Below are positions 31,957 to 40,406 of a stretch of DNA of 40,876 bases, in pieces (the first letter of the stretch is position 1; each line of letters begins with the position of its first letter). Source of the DNA: Paracoccaceae bacterium (GTDB lineage Bacteria > Pseudomonadota > Alphaproteobacteria > Rhizobiales > Stappiaceae); the NCBI GenBank assembly GCA_013373445.1, contig JABXHV010000123.1, positions 1 through 40,876 on the forward strand, written 5' to 3'. The notes beneath the pieces were generated by a model, which was not told the DNA's origin, did no database searches, and saw only the letters and a list, made by a program, of their open reading frames with translations. Made by a program: the position numbers and the translations under genes.

Positions 31957-33207
31957 GTGCGCTATTCCGCGTTTCGTATTCTGAAAGAAGCCTTGAGCGG
32001 GCACAAAGGCTGGACACCGGCCTGGCGTGACCCGGAACCGCAGGCGTCCTATGATTATGTGATTGTCGGCGGCGGCGGTCATGGGTTGGCAACTGCTCAC
32101 TATCTGTCGAAGGTGTTTGGCAAGGCGCGTATTGCAGTTCTTGAAAAAGGCTGGATCGGCGGAGGCAACGTAGGTCGCAACACGACCATCGTTCGGTCCA
32201 ACTACCTGTTGCCCGGCAATGAAGCTTTCTATGAGCTTTCGATGAAGCTGTGGGAAGGGTTGGAGCAGGACCTGAATTACAATGCCATGGTGAGCCAGCG
32301 CGGCATTATGAACCTGATTCATACGGATGGTCAGCGCGATGCTTATCGACGACGCGGCAATTCCATGATCCTTCATGGTTCAGATGCAGAACTCCTCACG
32401 GCCAAGCAGGTGCGCAAGGAAGCGCCTTTCCTGAATTTTGACAATGCCCGTTTTCCGATCAAAGGTGCGCTTGTTCATCGACGCGGTGGGACCGTTCGCC
32501 ACGATGCCGTGGCCTGGGGTTACGCCCGTTCTGCTGACCAGCATGGCGTGGACATTATCCAGAACTGTGAAGTGACCGGATTTCGAATAGAGAACGGCGC
32601 TATCAAGGGCGTTGAAACATCACGCGGCTTTATTGGAGCGACCAAGGTCGGTGTTTCCGTGGCAGGGTCTTCCGGCAAAGTCATGTCTTATGCGGATATG
32701 CGGTTGCCGATTGAAAGTCATGTCTTGCAGGCTTTTGTCTCGGAAGGTCTGAAGCCGATCATTCCCGGTGTCATCACTTTTGGGGCCGGACATTTTTACG
32801 TCAGCCAATCTGACAAGGGTGGTTTGGTGTTCGGCGGCGACATCGATGGATACAACTCCTATGCCCAACGCGGCAATTTGCCGGTTGTCGAAGATGTTTG
32901 CGAGGGCGGCATGGCCTTGATGCCTATGATCGGCCGGGCGCGTCTCCTGCGAATGTGGGGCGGTATCATGGACATGTCCATGGATGGCTCACCGATCATC
33001 GACAAGACGTCTGTTGATGGCCTCTATTTCAATGGCGGCTGGTGCTACGGCGGTTTCAAGGCGACACCGGCGTCCGGTTATGTCTTTGCGCATCTGCTGG
33101 CGAAAGATGTGCCGCATGAAACAGCAGCGGCAATGCGCTTTGACCGGTTTGAAAAGGGACTGGTGATCGACGAAAAGGGCGTTGGCGCCCAGCCGAACCT
33201 GCATTGA
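31957..33207 (+). CDS. soxB: Sarcosine oxidase beta subunit
   Basis: A 416-residue flavoprotein subunit. It has the FAD-binding motif VIVGGGGHGLA (36-46), the block GNVGRNTTIVRSNYL (71-84), and GGTVRHDAVAWGYA, whose His182 probably carries the covalent FMN shared with the alpha subunit. With the others it oxidises N-methylglycine, or a related N-methyl compound, to the demethylated amine, passing formaldehyde to tetrahydrofolate and making H2O2. GTG 31957 is chosen because it gives the usual N-terminus (RYSAFRILKEALSGHKGW) and has GGAG at the right distance; the longer TTG frame from 31918 does not. The soxD gene follows after 10 bases. Confidence 0.93.
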   Translation: MRYSAFRILKEALSGHKGWTPAWRDPEPQASYDYVIVGGGGHGLATAHYLSKVFGKARIAVLEKGWIGGGNVGRNTTIVRSNYLLPGNEAFYELSMKLWEGLEQDLNYNAMVSQRGIMNLIHTDGQRDAYRRRGNSMILHGSDAELLTAKQVRKEAPFLNFDNARFPIKGALVHRRGGTVRHDAVAWGYARSADQHGVDIIQNCEVTGFRIENGAIKGVETSRGFIGATKVGVSVAGSSGKVMSYADMRLPIESHVLQAFVSEGLKPIIPGVITFGAGHFYVSQSDKGGLVFGGDIDGYNSYAQRGNLPVVEDVCEGGMALMPMIGRARLLRMWGGIMDMSMDGSPIIDKTSVDGLYFNGGWCYGGFKATPASGYVFAHLLAKDVPHETAAAMRFDRFEKGLVIDEKGVGAQPNLH

Positions 33208-33217
33208 GGACCCTGCG

Positions 33218-33517
33218 ATGATTATTCCCCATCCTTTGCTCGGGCCGCGCGATGCGCAAGAGTTCACCTATCTGGGCGATGCCAGCCTGCTCAACCGTCC
33301 CGATTGGCAGGCTGAGAACGCCGATGCTGCCTTTTATGACTATCAGTATCTGCGTAATAACCCGGCAGGCGTTCACCGCGAGCTCTGGTTTCATGAGCAG
33401 GGTGACCGTTCCTGGTTGATTGTTACGCGCAACACAGTGACCCACGAAATTCTAGGTGCAGAACTCGCAGTCGACGTGGCACGTGACATGTCAACCAAAA
33501 CGGAGACGGGAGTATGA
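33218..33517 (+). CDS. soxD: Sarcosine oxidase delta subunit, zinc-site variant
   Basis: A 99-residue small subunit. The family core is clear: GPRDAQEFTYLGDASLLNRPD, then DYQYLRNNPAGVHRELWFH. Classical delta subunits bind zinc through Cys6, Cys9, His59 and Cys63 (CPxCG and HxxGC). Here the first motif reads HPLLG and the second HEQGD, so only the His of the second motif remains. The subunit is of normal length and not truncated, so it seems to be a distinct variant that does not use this zinc site. ATG 33218 is preceded by GAGGA; the end overlaps soxA by 4 bases. Confidence 0.87.
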   Translation: MIIPHPLLGPRDAQEFTYLGDASLLNRPDWQAENADAAFYDYQYLRNNPAGVHRELWFHEQGDRSWLIVTRNTVTHEILGAELAVDVARDMSTKTETGV

Positions 33518-36471
33518 CCCAGAAGAACCGTCTTGCCGGTGGTCTGATTGATCGTTCCAAGTCCTTGAAATTTCAGTTTGACGGTCGCACCTACGATGGC
33601 TTTGCAGGCGATACCCTGGCCTCGGCCTTGCTCGCCAATGGCGTCAGGCTCATGGGTCGCAGCTTCAAGTATCACCGCCCGCGTGGCGTTGTGACTTGCG
33701 GCTCGGATGAACCCAATGCGTTGGTAGAGCTGCGAAAAGGCGCATATCAGGAGCCGAATACCCGGGCGACTGTGACCGAACTGTTTGAAGGGCTGTCTGC
33801 AAAAAGCCAGAACCGTTGGCCGTCTCTATCGTTTGATGCCATGGCGATTAATGATGTCTTTTCAGACTTTCTGACCGCTGGTTTCTACTACAAGACGTTT
33901 ATGTGGCCGAAGGCCTTTTGGGAAAAGCTGTACGAGCCAATCATTCGTCGGGCCGCAGGGCTCGGATCTCTGTCTGGTAAGGTTGATCCAGATGTGTACG
34001 AAAAAGGCTTCTTACACTGCGATCTTTTGGTGATAGGTGCAGGACCGGCAGGACTTTCTGCAGCCCTGACGGCTGCGCGCTCGGGAGCTCGAGTGATCCT
34101 TGCTGACGAAGACTTTCAACCAGGTGGTCGTCTGACATCCGAATTGATGGCGCTCGATGATGGCGATGCTTCGCTTTGGATCAAGGTTGTTCTCGACGAA
34201 CTTCGCTCTTTGAGCACAGTGCGACTGATGACTCGTACGACAGTGTTCGGGTCTTATGACCACGGTACATATGGTGCGCTGGAACGGGTGTCTGATCACC
34301 TGGGTAATCCTGATCCGGATCTGCCGCGTCAAATCCTATGGCGGATCTATTCCAAGCGGGCGGTGTTGTGCGCAGGAGCTGGAGAACGTTCCATTGCGTT
34401 TGAAAACAATGACCGTCCCGGCATCATGATGGCGAGTGCCATGCGCAGCTACGCCAATCGTTATGCCGCTGCAGCAGATCAAAGCATTGCCGTTTTTACG
34501 AACAATGATGATGGACACAAGACGGCGCGCGATATGATGGCTAAGGGCGTCGATGTAACTGCTGTGGTTGATGTCCGCTCTGGTGCCGACCCGATTGCAG
34601 ACTATCCGTTTTATGCTGGCGCGAAGGTCATCAATACGGCCGGACGATTGGGTCTCAAGTCCATCGATATCCGGTTGAACGATGGAAGCGTCAAGACAAT
34701 ACCATGCGGAGCGCTTGGAGTGGCCGGGGGATGGAACCCACAGGTGTCTTTGACCTGTCACCAACGTGGCCGACCCCAGTGGGATCCCGCGATTGCAGCG
34801 TTCGTACCTGACAATGTGTTGCCTCAAGGTATGAGTGTGGCGGGAGCTGCCAAAGGGGTTTTTTCCACTCAGGGAGCGTTGGTCTCCGGAGCGGAAGCTG
34901 CAGTGCGCGCGCTTGGCGAACTTGGCCGCGAGGCGCATATGCCTGCGCTGCCAGAGGCTGAGGATGCTCCGATCCAAGTGCAGGCGTTTTGGCACGTCGG
35001 TGAGGGCAAGGGGCGCGGCTGGCTCGATTTTCAGAATGATGTGACTGTAAAGGATGTGAAGCTGGCCTATCAGGAAGGCTTCAGATCCGTTGAACATCTC
35101 AAACGCTATACGACAATGGGCATGGCAACGGATCAAGGGAAGCTCTCAAACCTGGGCGGTCTTGCAGTCCTGGCGGAGTTATCTGGCAAGACCATCGCGG
35201 AAACGGGCACGACCATGTTTCGCCCTCCATTCACACCGGTTCCAATCGCTGCTTTCGCCGGGCGGTCACGTGAAGCTGATTTTCGTCCGACACGCCTCAC
35301 CCCGAGCCATGACTGGGCGGAGGAGCAGGGGGCGGTTTTCGTCGAGGTTGGTGCCTGGATGCGCGCCCAGTATTTTCCAAGACCTGGCGAAACCCATTGG
35401 CGTGAGACAGTCGATCGGGAGGCTCTTGCGGTCCGTAAGTCTGTTGGTGTCTGCGATGTTACCACTCTCGGCAAGATTGACGTTCAGGGCAAGGATGCCG
35501 CGGAATTTCTGAACTTCGTCTACTGCAACGGTTTTGCCAAACTTGCCGTCGGCAAGACCCGTTACGGGTTAATGTTGCGTGAAGACGGTTTCGCCATGGA
35601 TGACGGTACAGCGGCGCGTTTGGCGGAAGACCATTTTGTTGTCACCACAACAACGGCCAATGCGGTCAGTGTGTTCAGACACATGGAATTTGTACGCCAG
35701 TGCCTGAAACCGAACCTTGATGTGCAGCTGATCTCAACGACGGATGCCTGGGCGCAATATGCGGTGGCAGGTCCAAACTCGCGGGATCTGTTGCGGAAAA
35801 TCGTTGATCCGGAGATTGATATTTCGAACGAAGCCTTTCCATTCATGAGCTGTGCAGACATCACGGTCTGTGGCGGCGTGCGTGCACGGTTGTTCCGGAT
35901 CTCCTTTTCCGGCGAATTGGCCTATGAGATCGCCGTGCCGACACGTTATGGCGATAGCCTTATGCGCGTCCTGATGGAGGCCGGTGAAGAGTTTGATGTT
36001 GTGCCATATGGCACTGAAGCTCTTGGTGTGCTTCGGATTGAAAAAGGCCACGCAGCTGGAAACGAGCTAAATGGTCAGACATCGGCTTATCATCTTGGGA
36101 TGGGGAGGATGGTTTCGACCAAGAAAGACAGCATTGGCGCAGTACTCTCCCGGCGTGAAGGACTGTCAAGTGAAGACGGCGTTCGACTGATCGGACTGGA
36201 AGCGCTTGACGCCGAGAGCCAACTACCTGCCGGTGGTCACCTGTTTGAGGATAGCGCTGACGAGGTTGTGGCGAATGATCAGGGGTGGGTGACATCTGCC
36301 TGCTACTCGCCGCATCTGACGCGGCATATCGCGCTTGCGTATCTTGAAAGGGGCGATCAACGGATTGGTGAAATCATCCGGATCGCCAATCCGCTGGAGG
36401 GTCAGTCCATCAGCGCAAGAGTGGTGAGTCCACATTTTATTGATCCGGAAGGGGAGCGTTTGCGTGTGTGA
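33514..36471 (+). CDS. soxA: Sarcosine oxidase alpha subunit
   Basis: A 985-residue large subunit of the heterotetramer. An N-terminal 2Fe-2S-like domain without visible cluster Cys (residues about 18-95, with RSFKYHRPRGVVTCG) is followed by a nucleotide-binding domain (VIGAGPAGLSAA, 173-184, for NAD) and a second dinucleotide part. The C-terminal 390 residues are a GcvT-like aminomethyltransferase domain that binds tetrahydrofolate, opening with EEQGAVFVEVGAWMRAQYFPRPGE and ending with HLTRHIALAYLERGDQRIG. The length is usual. The ATG overlaps the soxD stop by 4 bases and soxG begins inside its 3' end. Confidence 0.94.
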   Translation: MTQKNRLAGGLIDRSKSLKFQFDGRTYDGFAGDTLASALLANGVRLMGRSFKYHRPRGVVTCGSDEPNALVELRKGAYQEPNTRATVTELFEGLSAKSQNRWPSLSFDAMAINDVFSDFLTAGFYYKTFMWPKAFWEKLYEPIIRRAAGLGSLSGKVDPDVYEKGFLHCDLLVIGAGPAGLSAALTAARSGARVILADEDFQPGGRLTSELMALDDGDASLWIKVVLDELRSLSTVRLMTRTTVFGSYDHGTYGALERVSDHLGNPDPDLPRQILWRIYSKRAVLCAGAGERSIAFENNDRPGIMMASAMRSYANRYAAAADQSIAVFTNNDDGHKTARDMMAKGVDVTAVVDVRSGADPIADYPFYAGAKVINTAGRLGLKSIDIRLNDGSVKTIPCGALGVAGGWNPQVSLTCHQRGRPQWDPAIAAFVPDNVLPQGMSVAGAAKGVFSTQGALVSGAEAAVRALGELGREAHMPALPEAEDAPIQVQAFWHVGEGKGRGWLDFQNDVTVKDVKLAYQEGFRSVEHLKRYTTMGMATDQGKLSNLGGLAVLAELSGKTIAETGTTMFRPPFTPVPIAAFAGRSREADFRPTRLTPSHDWAEEQGAVFVEVGAWMRAQYFPRPGETHWRETVDREALAVRKSVGVCDVTTLGKIDVQGKDAAEFLNFVYCNGFAKLAVGKTRYGLMLREDGFAMDDGTAARLAEDHFVVTTTTANAVSVFRHMEFVRQCLKPNLDVQLISTTDAWAQYAVAGPNSRDLLRKIVDPEIDISNEAFPFMSCADITVCGGVRARLFRISFSGELAYEIAVPTRYGDSLMRVLMEAGEEFDVVPYGTEALGVLRIEKGHAAGNELNGQTSAYHLGMGRMVSTKKDSIGAVLSRREGLSSEDGVRLIGLEALDAESQLPAGGHLFEDSADEVVANDQGWVTSACYSPHLTRHIALAYLERGDQRIGEIIRIANPLEGQSISARVVSPHFIDPEGERLRV

Positions 36472-37051
36472 GTATCGTCTTTCTGCTGTTGCTGCCCTGT
36501 CGCCGCCGAACAGAGAGCCAAAGCCTGTCGGTTCTTTCCAGCTGACCGAGCTGACGGAGGTTTCTATTGCCTCTGTGGCTTCTCGGAATACCTTCACCGA
36601 AGAGTGTGGCCAGTCGTTCGCTCAGTTTATTGGCGTGGATATTCCGGCCATCGGGCAGTTTGTGCGAGGTGCGGTGCACTCGGCCTTCTGGAGCGCGCCT
36701 GGTCAATGGTTTGTCCTTTCTTCTCACAATACCAATGAAGAGCTGGCAGGTGATTTGAAGGATGCCATTGGATCCGGTGTCTCGGTGAGCGAACAAAATG
36801 ATGCATGGACTTGCTTTGAACTCACCGGTTCAGGACTGAATAGTGTTTTCGAACGGTTGGCCGGGTTCGACGTTCACAGTTTTTCCACCGGAGATGTGGT
36901 GCGCACAACCATCGAACATATGGGCTGCTTTGTCCTGTGTCTGGAGACCAGTAACCTTTTCCAGCTGTTGGTGGCGAGGTCCTATGCACGGGCCATGTCT
37001 CACGCTGTTCTTCAGGCTTTTCAGTCCAGTGCAGCTCTCGAGAAAGTCTGA
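36464..37051 (+). CDS. soxG: Sarcosine oxidase gamma subunit
   Basis: A 195-residue subunit whose sequence is weakly conserved, as is normal for this family. It is recognisable by the opening SAVAALSPPNREPKPVGSFQLTELTEVSIASVASR, the central IGQFVRGAVHSAFWSAPGQWFVLS and the late LNSVFERLAGFDVHSFSTGDVVRTTIEHMGCFVL. GTG 36464 is chosen: GGGGAG lies at a good distance and it overlaps the soxA stop by 8 bases; the longer ATG frame from 36440 lacks this support. It is the last gene of the operon, followed by a terminator. Confidence 0.87.
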   Translation: MCEYRLSAVAALSPPNREPKPVGSFQLTELTEVSIASVASRNTFTEECGQSFAQFIGVDIPAIGQFVRGAVHSAFWSAPGQWFVLSSHNTNEELAGDLKDAIGSGVSVSEQNDAWTCFELTGSGLNSVFERLAGFDVHSFSTGDVVRTTIEHMGCFVLCLETSNLFQLLVARSYARAMSHAVLQAFQSSAALEKV

Positions 37052-37095
37052 CTTTCAGATTGCCGAGCCTCTTTTGCAGCCCTAGGGCTTGGCAT

Positions 37096-37132
37096 GCGGT
37101 GTCCCTTAGTTGGGGCGCCGCTTTTTGTTTTT
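37096..37132 (+). terminator. Rho-independent terminator of the sox operon
   Basis: A 10-bp stem (37096-37105 with 37112-37121, two G:T pairs) with loop TTAGTT is followed by TTTTTGTTTTT (37122-37132). It lies 45 bases after the soxG stop and separates the sox and hmu units. Confidence 0.85.
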
Positions 37133-37236
37133 AAAAAGCTTTTTAGGTTCTGCATCGCGCGCAGAGACGGTGAAGTGCGGCGAAATGTCATTTTAAGTTG
37201 ATTCTTTTACTCAGGTATTGTGCTGTGAATTTAACT

Positions 37237-37251
37237 TGAGTATATCTCTCA
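37237..37251. promoter_or_regulatory. RirA-type iron-responsive operator upstream of hmuS
   Basis: TGA-N9-TCA at 37237-37251, inside a slightly larger inverted repeat (CTTGAG ... CTCAGG), fits the iron-responsive box of rhizobial RirA. A second palindrome TTATT-GAT-AATAA (37256-37268) follows directly and resembles Fur/Irr-type AT-rich sites. Both lie 30-65 bases before the hmuS start. The core is short, so chance is possible; its place before a haem operon supports it. Confidence 0.5.
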
Positions 37252-37300
37252 GGATTATTGATAATAAAGCCCATCCTGGGCACTGAAAAAGGTCCACTCC

Positions 37301-38383
37301 ATGACCGAAGCATTCTCCTTCGATACGTCCAATCTGACCGCTGAAAAGATCCGCCAGGCGCGCGCCGAAAATCCAAAACTGCGTGAGCGTGATCTCGCTT
37401 ACAAACTGGGTATCTCCGAAGGAGAGCTTGTCGCAAGTTTTGTCGGGCACGGTGTGCGGCGCATTCGCTCCGAGTTCGATGTGTTTTTCCCAGGACTTGA
37501 AGCCTGCGGAGAAGTGATGACGCTGACGCGGAATGAGAGCGCCGTGCATGAGAAAATCGGTGTCTTTGACAAGTTCGTGAAAGGTCGCCGCGCGGCCTTG
37601 ATGCTTGGCAAGGTGATCGACATGCGAATGTTCCCAGACAAGTGGGTTCATGCCTTTGCAGTCGAAAAGACCGTTGATGGCAATGTGCGCCGTTCGATGC
37701 AGTTCTTTGATGCGCATGGCGATGCGGTGAACAAGGTCCACACGCGGCCCGATACCAATCTGGAAGCTTGGGAAGAGCTGGTTCAGAAGCTGATCGTGGA
37801 CGATCAGTCTGAAGGCATTACCGTCGATACTAAAGTTGAACGGACCAAGTTTGTCCGTGATGACAGCAAGACAGATACGCTGCGCGCGCGGTGGGCAGCG
37901 ATGACAGATGTTCATCAGTTTTTCGGCCTTTTGCAGGAACTTGAGCTGGAGCGTCAGGATGCGCTGGAAATGGGCGGCGAAGAATGGGCGTGGCAGCTTG
38001 ATCCGAGCGCGATTACCTCGATGCTGTATGCTGCAGCAAATCAAGGTATCCCGATTATGTGCTTTGTCGGAAACCACGGCTGCATCCAAATCCACGGTGG
38101 ACCTGTGCATGAAGTCAAGGAGATGGGGCCTTGGGTGAATATAATGGATCCAACATTCCATCTTCACTTGCGCGCCGACCACCTGGCTGAGGTCTGGACC
38201 GTTCGCAAGCCTTCCGACAATGGCATTGTGACGTCTGTTGAAGGTTATGACAAAGATGGCGTGCAGATCATTCAGTTCTTCGGCACGCGCATTGAAGGTC
38301 GTAAGGAGAACCTTGAGTGGCGTGAATTGGCAGAAAACCTGCCGCGTCTTGGCTCCATAAAAGCTGCTGGAGCGGCCGAGTGA
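37301..38383 (+). CDS. hmuS: Hemin-degrading/haem-trafficking protein HmuS
   Basis: A 360-residue cytoplasmic haem-binding protein of the HemS/PhuS/HmuS family, made of two repeated domains. The haem ligand is visible as His205 in MTDVHQFFGLL, matching the conserved His of HemS and PhuS; other family blocks are GRRAALMLGKVIDMRMFPDKWVHAFAVE and HGCIQIHGGPVHEVKEMGPWVNIMD. It accepts haem delivered by the ABC transporter and either degrades it or hands it to an oxygenase. The first gene of hmuSTUV; its stop overlaps the hmuT GTG by 4 bases. The iron box upstream suggests expression under iron limitation. Confidence 0.93.
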   Translation: MTEAFSFDTSNLTAEKIRQARAENPKLRERDLAYKLGISEGELVASFVGHGVRRIRSEFDVFFPGLEACGEVMTLTRNESAVHEKIGVFDKFVKGRRAALMLGKVIDMRMFPDKWVHAFAVEKTVDGNVRRSMQFFDAHGDAVNKVHTRPDTNLEAWEELVQKLIVDDQSEGITVDTKVERTKFVRDDSKTDTLRARWAAMTDVHQFFGLLQELELERQDALEMGGEEWAWQLDPSAITSMLYAAANQGIPIMCFVGNHGCIQIHGGPVHEVKEMGPWVNIMDPTFHLHLRADHLAEVWTVRKPSDNGIVTSVEGYDKDGVQIIQFFGTRIEGRKENLEWRELAENLPRLGSIKAAGAAE

Positions 38384-39264
38384 GCAAGTTTTCAGCATCC
38401 TTTAAGCCGCTTAACGGCGTCGTTGCCCTCGTTGTAGGGACTGTGCTTTTTGGCTTCGGCCTCTCATCCCAGGCCCTGGCGCAGGATCATAACCGTGTCG
38501 TCGCCGTCGGCGGGTCCGTCACTGAAATCGTTTACGCGCTTGGTGAAGAAGACCGCCTTGTGGCACGTGATTCAACCAGTACCTATCCGGATGAAGCGAC
38601 GGCATTGCCAGACGTCGGTTACATCCGGGCGCTCTCGCCCGAAGGCGTTCTTTCTGTGAAGCCCGATCTCGTTCTTCTTCTTGACGGTAGCGGACCGGCT
38701 GAAACGGTTGACGTTCTGAAGGCATCCGAAGTGGAGATCGTCAATATCCCGGATGAGGCGAGCGCCGAGGGTATTGTTGCAAAGGTTAAAGCGATCGGAG
38801 ATGCTTTGGGTGTCGCGGAAAAGGCCGATGCGCTGGCGGATAAGGTTGAGGAAGATATCGCGGTCGCGCAATCCGGAATTTCTGAAAAGGTCAAAGGCCA
38901 GAAAGTCGTCTTTGTGCTGTCTTACCGCGACGGCCGGATTATGGCTTCGGGTGCCGACACCCAGGCTAGCGCCATGATTGAGCTTGCCGGCGCAACGAAC
39001 GCAATGAATGACTTTTCTGGTTACAAGCAGCTTTCAGATGAATCCATTCTGACCGCTCAGCCTGATGTTATTCTGATGATGGACAATGGACACGGAACGG
39101 CTGTTTCAGCTGACCAGTTGTTTGCGCATCCGGCTTTGAGCGTCACACCTGCTGCCAAGAACAAGCGGTTGATCACCATGCCTGGTCTGTATCTGTTGGG
39201 TTTTGGACCGCGCACAGCGGATGCCATCCGGGATCTCGCCGACCAGTTCGCCGAAGCAGGATGA
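38380..39264 (+). CDS. hmuT: Haem ABC transporter periplasmic binding protein HmuT
   Basis: A 294-residue periplasmic haem-binding protein. A long signal peptide ends SSQALA (about 34) before QDHNRVVAVGG. The helical-backbone (class III, BtuF-like) pattern is seen: GSVTEIVYALGEEDRLVARDSTSTYP and later TMPGLYLLGFGPRTADAIRDL. The Tyr in STSTYP is in the region that usually supplies the axial haem ligand in ShuT/HmuT proteins. The GTG start overlaps hmuS (GTGA). Unlike the three other binding-protein genes in this window, it is followed directly by the permease gene, without a hairpin. Confidence 0.92.
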   Translation: MSKFSASFKPLNGVVALVVGTVLFGFGLSSQALAQDHNRVVAVGGSVTEIVYALGEEDRLVARDSTSTYPDEATALPDVGYIRALSPEGVLSVKPDLVLLLDGSGPAETVDVLKASEVEIVNIPDEASAEGIVAKVKAIGDALGVAEKADALADKVEEDIAVAQSGISEKVKGQKVVFVLSYRDGRIMASGADTQASAMIELAGATNAMNDFSGYKQLSDESILTAQPDVILMMDNGHGTAVSADQLFAHPALSVTPAAKNKRLITMPGLYLLGFGPRTADAIRDLADQFAEAG

Positions 39265-39270
39265 CCTATC

Positions 39271-40404
39271 ATGGCTGATCCGGCTGTTCCCGCTGGGCCA
39301 AGGTTTTTGTCGTGGCTGGACTACATCCGGATCAGTATTCACTCTGATCGCGAAGGCCGAGCTCGTTTCTGGTTGGTCGTCCTGCTCGTTATCCTGATCG
39401 CGACGGCAATTGGCAGTTTGGCCATCGGTCCGATTTCCATTCCGGTTTTTGACCTGTTGCCTCTGGTGATCAAGCGTCTGTTTTCTGGTGAAAGTGGTGT
39501 TCCTGAGAACGTGTCGCTTCGGGACTGGATCGTTCTGACGGACATCCGTTTACCACGTATGATCATGGGTGTGTTTGTCGGTGCGGCACTGGCGGTTTGC
39601 GGTGCGGTCATGCAAGGACTGTTTCGCAATCCGCTCGCCGATCCAGGCTTGGTCGGTGTGTCGTCGGGCGCAGGGCTTGGTGCTGCGAGCTTCATTGTTC
39701 TGGGCAATGGCATCCTTCAACCTGTTGCAATGCTGCTTGGTATTTACGCGGTTCCCGTTGCAGCCTTTGTCGGAGCGCTTGCGACCACATCCTTGCTCTA
39801 CCGGATCGGCACGCGAAGCGGCATCACGTCGGTTGCGACCTTGCTGCTTGCCGGTATTGCGATCGCCGCCTTGTCGGGTGCCGCGACGGGATTGTTGGTA
39901 TTTGTTGCTGATGACAGTCAGCTTCGAGATCTGAACTTCTGGCAACTTGGAGCTCTGACGGGCGCCACCTGGGAAAAGGTTGTCTCGATCGCTCCTATCA
40001 TTGTGGGGTCGCTGTTCTGTATGGGACTTTTGGCGCGTGGCCTCAATGCATTGACGCTCGGAGAAGCCGCCGCCAGTCATATTGGCATTCGGGTCCAACG
40101 GCTCAAGAACATCAGTATCTTTCTGGTCGCCGGTGCTACAGGCGCTGCTGTGGCGGTCAGCGGAGGCATAGGCTTCGTGGGTATTGTTGTGCCTCATTTG
40201 TTGCGCCTGACGATTGGTCCTGATCACCGCTATCTGCTGCCTGGCTGTGCGCTGCTTGGGGCAACATTGCTTCTGGTGACCGATACACTCAGTCGGACGA
40301 TCGTCGCCCCTGCAGAACTGCCCATTGGAATTTTGACCGCGCTGTTGGGAGCTCCATTCTTTCTTTGGATCCTATTGCGTCGTCGCAGTTTGGTTGGACT
40401 GTGA
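39271..40404 (+). CDS. hmuU: Haem ABC transporter permease HmuU
   Basis: A 377-residue FecCD/BtuC-type inner-membrane permease with about ten helices after a 30-residue cytoplasmic N-terminus. Family blocks are RLPRMIMGVFVGAALAVCGAVMQGLFRNPLADPGLVGVSSGAGLGA, the central GALTGATWEKV and, near the end, VSGGIGFVGIVVPHLLRLTIGPDHRYLLPGCALLGA. It forms a homodimeric channel that takes haem from HmuT and is driven by HmuV. Its stop lies 2 bases before the hmuV ATG, and its ATG is 6 bases after hmuT. Confidence 0.94.
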   Translation: MADPAVPAGPRFLSWLDYIRISIHSDREGRARFWLVVLLVILIATAIGSLAIGPISIPVFDLLPLVIKRLFSGESGVPENVSLRDWIVLTDIRLPRMIMGVFVGAALAVCGAVMQGLFRNPLADPGLVGVSSGAGLGAASFIVLGNGILQPVAMLLGIYAVPVAAFVGALATTSLLYRIGTRSGITSVATLLLAGIAIAALSGAATGLLVFVADDSQLRDLNFWQLGALTGATWEKVVSIAPIIVGSLFCMGLLARGLNALTLGEAAASHIGIRVQRLKNISIFLVAGATGAAVAVSGGIGFVGIVVPHLLRLTIGPDHRYLLPGCALLGATLLLVTDTLSRTIVAPAELPIGILTALLGAPFFLWILLRRRSLVGL

Positions 40405-40406
40405 GA

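Noticed and set aside
34336-35136. 266-codon open frame on the minus strand inside soxA
   Set aside because: Antisense to a conserved domain of soxA, with Cys/His-rich unlikely composition.
37211-38398. 395-codon open frame on the minus strand opposite hmuS
   Set aside because: It is the antisense shadow of the well-recognised hmuS; its translation has no family features and no ribosome site.
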